This document shows, one piece after another, positions 17,102-25,844 of a stretch of 64,000 nucleotides of DNA. A program made the position numbers and the translations under genes. Numbering within the stretch: position 1 is the first letter of the stretch; every line of letters starts with the position of its first letter. Where the stretch lies: positions 1 through 64,000 of the forward strand of contig NZ_FMZO01000001.1 of assembly GCF_900101395.1 (NCBI RefSeq), given 5' to 3'. This stretch comes from Niabella drilacis (GTDB lineage: Bacteria > Bacteroidota > Bacteroidia > Chitinophagales > Chitinophagaceae). The notes under the pieces were generated by a model. It did no database searches and had not been told where the DNA came from. It saw only the letters and a list, made by a program, of their open reading frames with translations.

Positions 17102-18550
17102 CTACCCGGCCCCGCCGCCCAGGGCTTTATATAATTGGATCAGTACATGTGCCTGGTTCCTTTCTGCTTTGATAAGATCAAGGTCTGCGGTGATCTTGCT
17201 TTTCTGTGCTGCGATGATCTCCAGGTACGTGGCATAGGCCGTTACGTAAAGGTCGTTGGAAACTTCGATGCCTTTGTCGAGCGCTGCTACCTCCCTGTTT
17301 TTCTCAGCCCGTATTTTTTCATTCTGATCGATATAGCTCAATAAGGTCTTTACTTCCTGGAAGGCCTTGTTGATGATTTTCTGATAATTCAGAAAGGCGA
17401 TCTCCTGTTCGGCTGTGGCAATATTGAAATGAGCGTTTAATTGTTTTTTCTGGAATACGGGTGCTGTAATGCCACCCAGCAGCTGGGCAGCCAGTGATGT
17501 GGGATTGAAAAGCTTTGCCGCGTTAAAAGCCTGTGGTCCTGCGGATACAGCCAGGTTAACGGCAGGGAAAAAGGCTGCACGTGCGGCCTTTGCATCTGCA
17601 TGGCTGGCCTGAAGCTCATGGTAGGCGGCCCGGATATCGGGGCGGTATTGTAACAGCTGCTGCGGCTGGCCGTGTTCGGCCAGGTAACGGAGCGCTGATA
17701 TATCAATAGAAGCGCTGCGCTCAATAGTTCCGGTATAGTTGCCGCTCAGTTCCAGTAACTGGTTCTCTGTGGCCGTAATTTCCTGCTGTACTCCATAAAG
17801 GGCAGCCCTGGTATTGGCCAGCTGGGCGTCAAATTGCTGAACGGCCAGTTCTGTGGCCCTTCCCACTTCTTTATGGATCTTTACGATCTCAAGTGCCCGG
17901 TCCTGTAATGCTATATTCTCGTTCAGGGTACCTACTTCTTTGTCGAGCATGATCAGCTCATAATAAAGGGTAGCGGTATGCGTAATGAGGGCTGCTGTTA
18001 ACAGGTCTCTTCCCTGCCGGGTGGCCAGGAACCGTTCCCGGGCTGCGTGCTGCAGGTTGCCGAGTTTTCCCCAAAGATCAATTTCCCAGGAAGCACTTAA
18101 TCCCAGCCAGTAATCGGGCGTAATAACAGTAGGAATGCGCTGACTGCGGTCAATATTGGGGGATAGGTTGGTATCAAAATTACCTACTCCTTCCATTGTA
18201 TGCTTCCCGTAATGCGTGCCGGAGGCGCGTAATCCTGCGGTGACGGATGGAAGCAAGGCTGTCTTACGCGCCTCCAGGTAGGCTTCTGCTATCTTTATCT
18301 GCGCCGCAGCGATTTGTCCGTCGATGTTATTGTCCAGGACCTTGCCGATAAGCGTTACGAGGGGTTTGTCGCTGAAGAAGTCCCTGAATTGCAGCCGGGC
18401 AACGGACAGACTGTCCCCGGCAACAGCGGTATATTGTTCCGGAAGTAGTGCCGCCTGTTTAATGGCAGTTGTTTTTGGAGCAGCACAGCCAATGGATAAC
18501 AGGGATGCGGTGAATACTGCCAGGAATGGATGGTCGATATTAATTTTCAT
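17102..18550 (-). CDS. Outer membrane efflux factor (OprM/NodT type)
   Basis: The outer-membrane channel of an RND efflux system, about 482 residues. The signal peptide ends at a lipobox-like SIGCAA, so it is probably lipid-anchored. Two repeats of the OEP domain follow, with QIAAAQIKIAEAYLEARKTALLPSV, the conserved YWLGLSASWEIDLWGKL and, in the second half, YRPDIRAAYHELQASHADAKAARAAFFPAVNL. The ATG at 18550 (MKINID) is preferred over a TTG six bases upstream. It overlaps the end of the pump gene by 11 bp. It is the last gene of the efflux operon. Confidence 0.93.
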   Translation of the reverse strand: MKINIDHPFLAVFTASLLSIGCAAPKTTAIKQAALLPEQYTAVAGDSLSVARLQFRDFFSDKPLVTLIGKVLDNNIDGQIAAAQIKIAEAYLEARKTALLPSVTAGLRASGTHYGKHTMEGVGNFDTNLSPNIDRSQRIPTVITPDYWLGLSASWEIDLWGKLGNLQHAARERFLATRQGRDLLTAALITHTATLYYELIMLDKEVGTLNENIALQDRALEIVKIHKEVGRATELAVQQFDAQLANTRAALYGVQQEITATENQLLELSGNYTGTIERSASIDISALRYLAEHGQPQQLLQYRPDIRAAYHELQASHADAKAARAAFFPAVNLAVSAGPQAFNAAKLFNPTSLAAQLLGGITAPVFQKKQLNAHFNIATAEQEIAFLNYQKIINKAFQEVKTLLSYIDQNEKIRAEKNREVAALDKGIEVSNDLYVTAYATYLEIIAAQKSKITADLDLIKAERNQAHVLIQLYKALGGGAG

Positions 18551-21500
18551 TCTCAATGATTTTTATTTCAGAAATCTGCAGGGGTGTTTCCGTAGGCTTC
18601 TTTTTTTTGCCTTCAGACAATGAGGCAAAGAGCACATACAGACCGGGTATGATCAGCAGGCCAAACACGGTTCCGGTGAGCATACCACCTGCAGCCGCCA
18701 CACCAATGGAGCGGTTGCCTACCGCCCCCGCACCGGTAGCCAAACACAGGGGGATAAGCCCCGCAATAAAAGCAAAGGAAGTCATCAGGATGGGACGCAG
18801 CCGTTGGGTGGCGCCCTCAATGGCTGCCTGCAATACCGTATAGCCTTCTTTTCGCCGCTGAATGGCAAATTCGATGATCAGGATGGCATTCTTACCAAGC
18901 AACCCGATCAGCATGACCAATGCGACCTGCGCATAGATATTGTTGTCTAACCCGGCCAGCTTCAGAAAAAAGAAGGATCCGAATATGCCCGCGGGTAAGC
19001 CAAGTATAACGGGAAGCGGTAATAAAAAGCTTTCATATTGCGCGGCGAGCAACAGGTATACAAACAACAGGCAAAGTGCAAAAATATATATAGCCTGGTT
19101 GCCGGAAAGGATCTCTTCCCGTGTCATACCGCTCCAGTCAAAGGTATAGCCGCGGGGCAGTTTTTCGGCAGCCGCTTTTTCTACCGCTTTGATCGCATCA
19201 CTGCTGCTGTAGCCGGGTGCGGCCTCACCATTGATCATGGCAGAAGTATACATGTTATAGCGGGTTAATTGTTCCGGTCCATATACCCGCTCCATGCGTA
19301 TGAAGGAAGAAAAAGGAACCATTTCCCCATTAGCGTTTTTTACATACTGGCTGAGTACATCCGCCGGTTCAGCCCGGAACCCGGGTGCAGCCTGTACCAT
19401 TACCTTATACATCTGGTTAAAGCGGATGAAATTGGTAGCGTAGTAGCTGCCCAGCAGGGTTTGCAGGGTGTTCATGGCGTTGTCTACCGTTACATTCTTT
19501 TTGGCTGCCATATCATAGTCCACATGGATGAGGTATTGCGGAAAGGAGGCGTCAAAGCTGGTGAATACATTTGTTACTTCTTTTGTGCTGTCAATGGCGG
19601 CTACAAAGGCTTTTGTGATCTCCGATGTTTCAGTGATGTCATCACCGCTTCTGTTGAGTAATCGCAGCTCAAATCCACTGGTGTTCCCAAAGCCCGGAAC
19701 AGTAGGCGGTGCAAACACTTCAATCTTTGCATCGGTGAGTTTTCCGGTCCTCATTTCGATCTCATCAATGATCGCTTCCACATTTCTCTTTCGCTCCTTC
19801 CAGGACTTCAGGTTGATCATGCCCATGCCGTAAGAGGCCCCTGCGATTTCGTTTGTCAGACTATAACCCGCCAGGGTGGTTACACTTTCTACACCTTCGA
19901 TATCCCGGGTCACTGTATTCAGTTCGTCCAGCACTTTTTCAGTGCGTTCTACCGTGGCGCCCTGGGGGGTAGTTACATTCACATAGATCATGCCCTGGTC
20001 CTCAGTTGGGATAAATCCTCCGGGCAGGATCCTGCCGGCGCCCCAGGTAGCGAGGAAGAAAAAAAACAGCATTCCCAGGGTAATGATACGCCGTCCTGCA
20101 ATACGGCCAAGTATGTGTCGGTATCGGTTGGTCGTTTTATCAAACCCGTTGTTAAACGTAATAAAGCATTTGCCCAGCCATCCCTTTTTCCGGGGCGCCG
20201 TGTGTTTCAGCATCAGGGCGCAAAGCGCGGGCGTGAGCGTTAATGCATTGATGCCTGAGATCACGATAGAAAATGCCAGTGTTAATGAGAACTGGCGGTA
20301 AAACACACCCACCGGGCCGCTTAAAAAAGCAACGGGTATAAATACCGCCGACATCACCAGGGTAATAGCAATGATGGCGCCGGTAATTTCTTTCATGGCC
20401 GCAATAGTGGCTTCCAGCGGAGGCAGGTGCTCTTCCGCCATTTTTACGTGGACGGCCTCCACAACAACAATGGCATTGTCTACCACAATACCAATGGCCA
20501 GTACCAGGGCAAATAAAGTAAGCAGGTTGATGGAAAAACCCAGCAGCAGCATAAAGGCGAGGGTACCCACGAGCGCCACCGGAACAGCCAGCACCGGTAT
20601 GAGTGTAGACCTCCAGTCCTGTAGGAAAATAAATACTACCAGGGCTACCAGAACAAATGCTTCCACCAGTGTGGTGAGCACGGCACTGATTGACGCATCG
20701 AGGAACCGCGATACGTCATAAGCCATGCTATAGTTCATGCCGGGAGGGAAAGTGGTGTTTTTTAATTCCTCCATTTTCAGCTTGATATTGTCGATCACGT
20801 CGCTGGCATTGGAGCCGGGGCGTTGTTTGATCATAATGGAGGCTGCCGGTTTGCCATCGCTTTTGGAAACCATGCTGTAGCTCATGGCACCAAATTCCAC
20901 ATCAGCAACATCTTTTAACTTGAGGATCGAACCATCACTGTTGGAGCGGATTGCAATATTTTCGTACTGCCTGGGTTCAGAAAATTTTCCGGTATAACGC
21001 AATACATATTGCAGTGCATTTTTTGTTTTACCTGAACTTTCACCCGTTTTTCCCGGTGCAGCAGAAACGTTCTGGCTGCGCAGGGCAGTGATCACCTCAT
21101 CGGTTGAAACGCTGTAGGCAAATAGCTTTTGGGGATTCAGCCACACGCGCATGGCATAATCTTTATAGCCCATGATCTCCGCGCGGCCCACACCGTCGAT
21201 CCGTTTCAGTTCTTTAAGAATGTTGATATCCGTAAAATTGTAAATAAAATCCTCATCGGCGGCTTCGTCTGTGCTGGTGATATTGAGGTACATCAGCATG
21301 CTGTTGACCTCTTTTTCGGTGGTTACCCCTGCCTTGATTACTTCTTCGGGCAATTCATCCAGCACCGTGGTGACGCGGTTCTGTACATTTACTGCAGCTA
21401 CATCCGGATCGGTGCCTACTTTAAAGTAGACCGTGATCATCGTAACTCCATCGTTACCGGATACGGTAGACATATAAGTCATGCCCGGCACCCCGTTGAT

Positions 21501-21704
21501 AGCGCGTTCCAGCGGAACGGCAACGGCATCTACAGACACTTCGGCATTGGCGCCGGTATAGCGCGCTGTTACGGAAACAGAGGGGGGAACGATATCGGGA
21601 AATTGGGTGATGGGCAAACTGAATAAGGCCAGCACACCAATGAGCGTGATAAAAATAGAGAGTACCAAAGAAAGGACGGGCCTTCTTATAAATGTTTCAA
21701 CCAT
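18540..21704 (-). CDS. RND efflux pump, HAE1 (AcrB-like) permease
   Basis: A 1054-residue inner-membrane proton-driven drug exporter. The N-terminus METFIRRPVLSLVLSIFI-like start, GVPGMTYMSTVSGNDG, VRWLNP-type region, SGVFYRQF-like segment and GRSIGVAAAGGMLTGT-like end follow AcrB closely. The transmembrane motif LALVLAIGIVVDNAIVVVEAV carries the paired Asp residues of the proton relay. Two large periplasmic loops are in the usual places and the length is normal. It lies between the adaptor (81-bp gap with a hairpin) and the outer membrane factor (overlapping). Substrates are probably hydrophobic drugs, dyes or plant compounds. No dedicated regulator is adjacent. Confidence 0.96.
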   Translation of the reverse strand: MVETFIRRPVLSLVLSIFITLIGVLALFSLPITQFPDIVPPSVSVTARYTGANAEVSVDAVAVPLERAINGVPGMTYMSTVSGNDGVTMITVYFKVGTDPDVAAVNVQNRVTTVLDELPEEVIKAGVTTEKEVNSMLMYLNITSTDEAADEDFIYNFTDINILKELKRIDGVGRAEIMGYKDYAMRVWLNPQKLFAYSVSTDEVITALRSQNVSAAPGKTGESSGKTKNALQYVLRYTGKFSEPRQYENIAIRSNSDGSILKLKDVADVEFGAMSYSMVSKSDGKPAASIMIKQRPGSNASDVIDNIKLKMEELKNTTFPPGMNYSMAYDVSRFLDASISAVLTTLVEAFVLVALVVFIFLQDWRSTLIPVLAVPVALVGTLAFMLLLGFSINLLTLFALVLAIGIVVDNAIVVVEAVHVKMAEEHLPPLEATIAAMKEITGAIIAITLVMSAVFIPVAFLSGPVGVFYRQFSLTLAFSIVISGINALTLTPALCALMLKHTAPRKKGWLGKCFITFNNGFDKTTNRYRHILGRIAGRRIITLGMLFFFFLATWGAGRILPGGFIPTEDQGMIYVNVTTPQGATVERTEKVLDELNTVTRDIEGVESVTTLAGYSLTNEIAGASYGMGMINLKSWKERKRNVEAIIDEIEMRTGKLTDAKIEVFAPPTVPGFGNTSGFELRLLNRSGDDITETSEITKAFVAAIDSTKEVTNVFTSFDASFPQYLIHVDYDMAAKKNVTVDNAMNTLQTLLGSYYATNFIRFNQMYKVMVQAAPGFRAEPADVLSQYVKNANGEMVPFSSFIRMERVYGPEQLTRYNMYTSAMINGEAAPGYSSSDAIKAVEKAAAEKLPRGYTFDWSGMTREEILSGNQAIYIFALCLLFVYLLLAAQYESFLLPLPVILGLPAGIFGSFFFLKLAGLDNNIYAQVALVMLIGLLGKNAILIIEFAIQRRKEGYTVLQAAIEGATQRLRPILMTSFAFIAGLIPLCLATGAGAVGNRSIGVAAAGGMLTGTVFGLLIIPGLYVLFASLSEGKKKKPTETPLQISEIKIIENEN

Positions 21705-21740
21705 ATTGTTTAGTTATACTGCTGTATAATAGCATTTCAG

Positions 21741-21763
21741 CAGCCGGGGCCTCGGCCCGGCTG
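21741..21763. repeat. Hairpin between adaptor and pump genes
   Basis: CAGCCGGG (21741-21748) pairs with CCCGGCTG (21756-21763) around a 7-nt loop, in the 81-bp gap within the efflux operon. No T run follows, so it more likely affects mRNA stability or partial read-through than full termination. Confidence 0.45.
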
Positions 21764-21785
21764 TAAATAGTAAGGAAATGTTTGT

Positions 21786-22880
21786 TTAACCCTTGGGACT
21801 GATCCTGTCGCCTTCGCGAATGGTTTGTATGCCTTCGTATACAATGCGGTCATTGGCGCTGAGCCCTCCGGAAACCACGTAATAATCAGCCAGGCGCTGA
21901 TCGACCCGGATATGCTTCATCCGCGCAATATTACCCTGGTCCACAACAAAGACGTAATTTTTGTCCTGTATTTCAAAAACGGTCTTTTGCGGAAGCAGGA
22001 TCACATTCTGCAGTGGTCTTGTGATCAGCAGTTTGCCGGAAGCACCGTGGCGGAGCATTTTTTCAGGATTGCCGAACCTGGCTTTATAGGCTATGTTCCC
22101 GGTGCGCTCATCAATTTCGCTTTCCGCGCTTTCCAGCACACCGTTATGCGGATAGCTGGTTCCATCCGGTAATACCAGGCTTATAGACGTGATCTGTTGT
22201 GCATTGTTGCCGTTGAGGAGGGTTTGGAAATATTCGTTTTCCGAGATGTTGAAATAGGCAAATACCGTGCTGATATCAGATATGGTGGTAAGCAGCGATG
22301 CGGTGGTGATGAGGCTGCCTTCCTTTAAAGGGATCCGGTCTACAATACCGTCAAATGGCGCCGTAATGTTGGTATAGGAGATCCTTTGCTGTACCGCATT
22401 TTTATCTGCCAGGGCTACGTCTGCTTTCGCCAGCAACGCTCTGTATTTTGCGGTAACCAGGTCCAGCTCTGTTTTGGTAATAACCTTTTTGTCTACCAGT
22501 ACCTGAACCCGTTCTGTTTCTACCTGGGCTACTTTTGCATCTGCCACGGCGCTTTTGTAAGCTGCCGCAGCTTTGTTGAGCTCGATCCTCAGCTCACTGT
22601 CGTTCATCTTGAACAACAGCTGTCCTTTGCGCACCTGCTGCCCTTCTTTGATATAGATCTTGTCCAGCAATCCCTCTGTACGGGAATGGATCTCGATGTT
22701 GCGGCCTGCCTGTAAATGGGCTACATAGGGAATGCTGAGCAGTGTGTCCCTGGGCGTTACGCTGAGTACGGGATATTCTTTACCCCTGGTTGTTGCGGGG
22801 TTGTGCTGCTGGCTGTTTCCCTTGCAGGCAGCAATGAAAATAACAATAAATATAAATTGAACAATAGTTCTTTTTGTCAT
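21786..22880 (-). CDS. RND efflux periplasmic adaptor (MFP) lipoprotein
   Basis: A 364-residue adaptor linking the pump to the outer membrane channel. The signal peptide (IVQFIFIVIFIAACKG) ends in a lipobox with Cys. A barrel-sandwich lipoyl half (AGRNIEIHSRTEGLLDKIYIKEGQQVRKGQLLFKM), a coiled-coil hairpin (ELNKAAAAYKSAVADAKVAQVE) and the second lipoyl half (ITAPFDGIVDRIPLKEGSLI) follow in order, then the beta-barrel and membrane-proximal domains. The ATG at 22880 (MTKRTIVQ) is chosen because the 14 upstream codons spoil the signal peptide. It is the first of the three core efflux genes on this strand. Confidence 0.94.
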   Translation of the reverse strand: MTKRTIVQFIFIVIFIAACKGNSQQHNPATTRGKEYPVLSVTPRDTLLSIPYVAHLQAGRNIEIHSRTEGLLDKIYIKEGQQVRKGQLLFKMNDSELRIELNKAAAAYKSAVADAKVAQVETERVQVLVDKKVITKTELDLVTAKYRALLAKADVALADKNAVQQRISYTNITAPFDGIVDRIPLKEGSLITTASLLTTISDISTVFAYFNISENEYFQTLLNGNNAQQITSISLVLPDGTSYPHNGVLESAESEIDERTGNIAYKARFGNPEKMLRHGASGKLLITRPLQNVILLPQKTVFEIQDKNYVFVVDQGNIARMKHIRVDQRLADYYVVSGGLSANDRIVYEGIQTIREGDRISPKG

Positions 22881-23014
22881 AAGTAAATAGATTGAAAAGG
22901 CAGGATTGCCGGTTGCCGGCAATACGGACAGGATACCGGCAAGGCATGTTGCCGGTTTTTAAAATATAGAAGTGCAGAACAGATACGTTCTGTGAAGAAA
23001 AAGGCAGTGTGGTA

Positions 23015-23347
23015 TCAGAAGAGATAATAACGGAAGAGGGTGCCATAGCCTGGCTGTTGTTTGGCCATTGACGTTACGGGAGGAGGCAGTTGCCGTAACA
23101 ACGCGCCCGGAGGAAGATACAGCGGATGCTGTTTTAATGATTGCCTGGCTGCTGTTACAGACAATTGATGTGCGCTTCTGCTAATGATCAGCTCATCATT
23201 TACCAGTTCCCGCTGGCTGCTTTTACCCTGTTGATTCTTTTCTGCGGAAGCACCGGTTTTCTGGGCAGGAACCAGGAGTTCCAGCGTGTCGAAGCTGCTG
23301 CCGATCAGTAAAATCAATAAAGCCAGTATGTGGGCAAATTTTCTCAT
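23015..23347 (-). CDS. Small membrane-anchored protein upstream of the efflux operon
   Basis: A product of about 110 residues. The start MRKFAHILALLILLIGSSFDTLELL gives a signal peptide or membrane anchor at residues 5-20. The rest is hydrophilic, with a Lys/Gln/Ser-rich middle (EKNQQGKSSQRELVNDE) and a Pro-rich stretch (YLPPGALLRQLPPPV). I recognise no family. It precedes the adaptor by 134 bp on the same strand. The gap carries hairpins built on TTGCCGG/CCGGCAA. It may be a separate stress-response peptide or an operon leader gene. Confidence 0.5.
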   Translation of the reverse strand: MRKFAHILALLILLIGSSFDTLELLVPAQKTGASAEKNQQGKSSQRELVNDELIISRSAHQLSVTAARQSLKQHPLYLPPGALLRQLPPPVTSMAKQQPGYGTLFRYYLF

Positions 23348-23613
23348 CTCCCCGGGAACCGTAATCATTTAGAGTTTTGCAAAAGCGTTGCTGAAGGCGC
23401 GAAGTAAAGAAATAATCAAATAAAATACAACAAATACTATTGGAATTTATAGCGCATTATTGTTACCGCACGCCAGCCGCCGCTGTGCATTTTAGAACAA
23501 AGAAGTATCGGAAAAGTTCAGTACAGGTAAAAAAATAAATGCAGCCTGCAGATCATACCTGCAGCATCCCGGTGGGCAGCACCGGCAACCAGGATGTTTT
23601 AACGGGCGGCAAT

Positions 23614-23823
23614 TCAGCTTGCCAGGGCCTGGTTGGCTTTTTCAAGATCTTTGGAGAAGATCTTTACTTCGATGCCGGCCAGGGGGGTGATGCCCACCAC
23701 GTCCATATCGTCAATAGTAGCCGTAATACCGGCCTCTTCCAGTTTTTCTTTAGCAGAAACAGCCGCTGCAATATCATTATACGTTCTTACAACAATAATG
23801 GCATCCTGGGTATGATCGGTCAT
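23614..23823 (-). CDS. DUF2007-type small signal-transducing-like protein
   Basis: A 69-residue soluble protein. IIVVRTYNDIAAAVSAKEKLEEAGITATIDDMD and GIEVKIFSKDLEKANQAL match the short beta-alpha-beta layout of the DUF2007 family (putative signal transducing protein, GlnB-like fold). The family has no established biochemical role. It stands alone, with a 245-bp gap before the membrane protein upstream of the efflux operon and no clear partner. The ATG at 23823 is the only reasonable start. Confidence 0.82.
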   Translation of the reverse strand: MTDHTQDAIIVVRTYNDIAAAVSAKEKLEEAGITATIDDMDVVGITPLAGIEVKIFSKDLEKANQALAS

Positions 23824-24198
23824 AAGAAAAATTTCTTTTAAAGTTACAACAAATAACGGATACCCGTGGCGGGTTGGCCTGCTGGGGAGGCATAAATTTT
23901 AGGCCTGTTATTGATAACGTGGAACCCGAAATTAGTTTATCTCACCCATTACACGGGTTTGCACGGAAGGCTTTAACCCCTGTGCCGGAGTTTCGGATAT
24001 GTATCAGTATAAAGATGGGATGGCGGGGTAAAATATGCTAAGAGCCGATGCTTCCTGTTTTACCTTGGATCTGCTTTTGTTTAGACGCTTTTTTTCCGCA
24101 GATCTTTGTAGCCAGGAGCGCTTCCTGATCACCCCAGCAGCAGTGCGGCGGTTGTCTTATACCCCGGCCTGTATAGATTATGCGCTATGACCGGTGCG

Positions 24199-24366
24199 CT
24201 ACACCTTCATCAGCTGTTGGAGGTATTTGCTAAAAGGATCAACATTGCCCTGCAGCTTTTTGATCGCGGAAATAACCTTACGCCTATGCGTTCGTTCAAA
24301 ACGGAAAAATGTCGTGTATCCGTTGCCAATGATGTGCCGGACTTTGCCTGGCCAGCCGTTAGTCAT
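24199..24366 (-). CDS. Short basic protein, 55 residues, unknown
   Basis: An ATG at 24366 opens a 55-codon frame ending in TAG at 24199. The product begins MTNGWPGKVRHIIGNGYTTF, continues with a basic stretch (FRFERTHRRKVISAIKKL) and ends FSKYLQQLMKV. Its balanced mix of Lys, Arg, aromatic and aliphatic residues and an amphipathic C-terminal half look like a real protein rather than chance translation. A purine-rich AAGGGGTG lies about 10 bases before the start on the minus strand. It lies in an otherwise empty 616-bp stretch between the DUF2007 gene and the TMEM175-like gene; I see nothing else in that stretch. No family is recognised. Confidence 0.42.
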   Translation of the reverse strand: MTNGWPGKVRHIIGNGYTTFFRFERTHRRKVISAIKKLQGNVDPFSKYLQQLMKV

Positions 24367-24439
24367 TAAAACGGATCACCCCTTAACCGGGTCGGACGTC
24401 TTTCGGGTGTCATTATAATAAGAAGGGGCCCCGTACCCG

Positions 24440-25105
24440 TTATTCCATATTATCGTGAATGGCCCGGCGGGAACTTTTTTTTCTTTGTGACAGGAATGCA
24501 AATGCATAGTTCATTTGTACCAGAATAATAAATGCGATGCTTAAAAAGGGACTTATGAAACATAACAGTGCCCCGATAAGGTAGAGCGATTGCGCAATGA
24601 TAATTCTCCTGCGCAGCGGAAGATCAACCAACGCCTTTATGTTTTCATCAACAAAATGACGCCGGCAGGCATAAGCCCAGTTAATGTACAGCATGGCACC
24701 CATTAAAAGCAGGTTGCACCAATACACGGCAATTGGAAATTTAAAGTGCGTATAATCTCCCAGGAATGCAGTGGTAAAAGGAAGCATGCTTACGGACAGG
24801 AGAAAAAGCAGGTTGATCCAGTTTAAATTCCTGTCGCTCCCTTCAATATATTTGTATTGGGACGAGTGACCTACCCAAAAGATCCCGGTGGTCATAAATG
24901 CAAGAAAATAGACCAGGAATTTAGATTTCAATCCCAAAAAAGCCTGTATCAGATCCTGTTCGGAACGGATGGAGTCCATAAAAGGTACCCGGATCTCCAG
25001 TACCAGTAACGTCAGTGCAACGCCAAAAACGCCGTCGCTTATAGCCAGAATGCGGCCGGTATCCTGCCCGGCAATCTTATTATAGGTGTTAGTTTCCTTT
25101 GTCAT
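24440..25105 (-). CDS. TMEM175/DUF1211 family membrane protein
   Basis: A 221-residue protein with six predicted transmembrane segments. The signature RILAISDGVFGVALTLLVLEI at about residues 18-38 matches the FSDGVFAIA-type selectivity segment of bacterial TMEM175 potassium channels. The second half contains the weaker repeat typical of the family. The ATG shares a base with the stop of the upstream SnoaL-like gene (TAATG), so the two are translationally coupled. It may conduct K+; bacterial members are poorly studied. It is the last gene of this two-gene unit. Confidence 0.87.
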   Translation of the reverse strand: MTKETNTYNKIAGQDTGRILAISDGVFGVALTLLVLEIRVPFMDSIRSEQDLIQAFLGLKSKFLVYFLAFMTTGIFWVGHSSQYKYIEGSDRNLNWINLLFLLSVSMLPFTTAFLGDYTHFKFPIAVYWCNLLLMGAMLYINWAYACRRHFVDENIKALVDLPLRRRIIIAQSLYLIGALLCFISPFLSIAFIILVQMNYAFAFLSQRKKSSRRAIHDNME

Positions 25106-25515
25106 TATTGATGCGCTTGTCCGATGTCTAACCGGTCCAGCTTACCATTGGTATGCTGGTGAAATTTAAAAAATACCCGGAAGGTTCCCCATTGTCCTGC
25201 ATAAAAATTTCCATAAATATCTTTTCCATTGTTCTCTATGGCATCAATATCCAGAAATTTTTCTTTTTTATCGAATGCATTGTCGAAAAAGGACCTGAGA
25301 TCCAGGGGCCTTCCATCATCCGTAAACGAAGCGTCATCCGTAAAGCAGGCGTACCAGGTATCCCTGTTGTTTGCCTGTAAAGCGTTTATGGCGGTTCTTA
25401 CGGTTTCGTTCTCAATTTTTGATAAATCCATTTTATTTTTGGTTTTACTGTTTTTTGTTTGCCCGAAAACGGTTATTGAAAATAGCAAAAATAAAAAGAG
25501 GAAATATATTTTCAT
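25105..25515 (-). CDS. Secreted SnoaL/NTF2-like protein
   Basis: About 136 residues with a signal peptide (MKIYFLFLFLLFSITVFGQ). The mature part has the order of an NTF2-like/SnoaL fold: MDLSKIENETVRTAINALQANNRDTWYACFTDDASFTDDG, then FFDNAF, and YGNFYAGQWGTFRVFFKFHQ near the end. Such domains bind small ligands or catalyse simple isomerisations; no catalytic set can be assigned. I chose the ATG at 25515 because it starts a clean signal peptide; 43 more codons are open upstream but have no such feature. It is coupled to the TMEM175-like gene through an overlapping stop and start. Confidence 0.78.
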   Translation of the reverse strand: MKIYFLFLFLLFSITVFGQTKNSKTKNKMDLSKIENETVRTAINALQANNRDTWYACFTDDASFTDDGRPLDLRSFFDNAFDKKEKFLDIDAIENNGKDIYGNFYAGQWGTFRVFFKFHQHTNGKLDRLDIGQAHQ

Positions 25516-25844
25516 CAGACTTGTTTGCAGGGCATACACGGTTAAAAGAACCTGTAAACAGGCAGGGCTCTTTATACGGTTCTTCCTGCCTGGGTATAGC
25601 ATGGTTTTAAAATCATCCAATCCTGATGGCTCAAAGATGATCATTTCTGTTGCATTAAACGTGGTGAACTTTTCGGAATTTTTAAACGGCGTTTGTTTTA
25701 TGGGAAAACATTCGGGGATGTTTTAAATGACCGGGGAAAGCATCCCGCCCCGCGTACCGGTATTAAAAAAGAGGATGTTTTTAAAAAATCGAGTAGCTTT
25801 ACAATCATGTAATAATTTTTTGCTTTACCCATAAGTCTATAACC

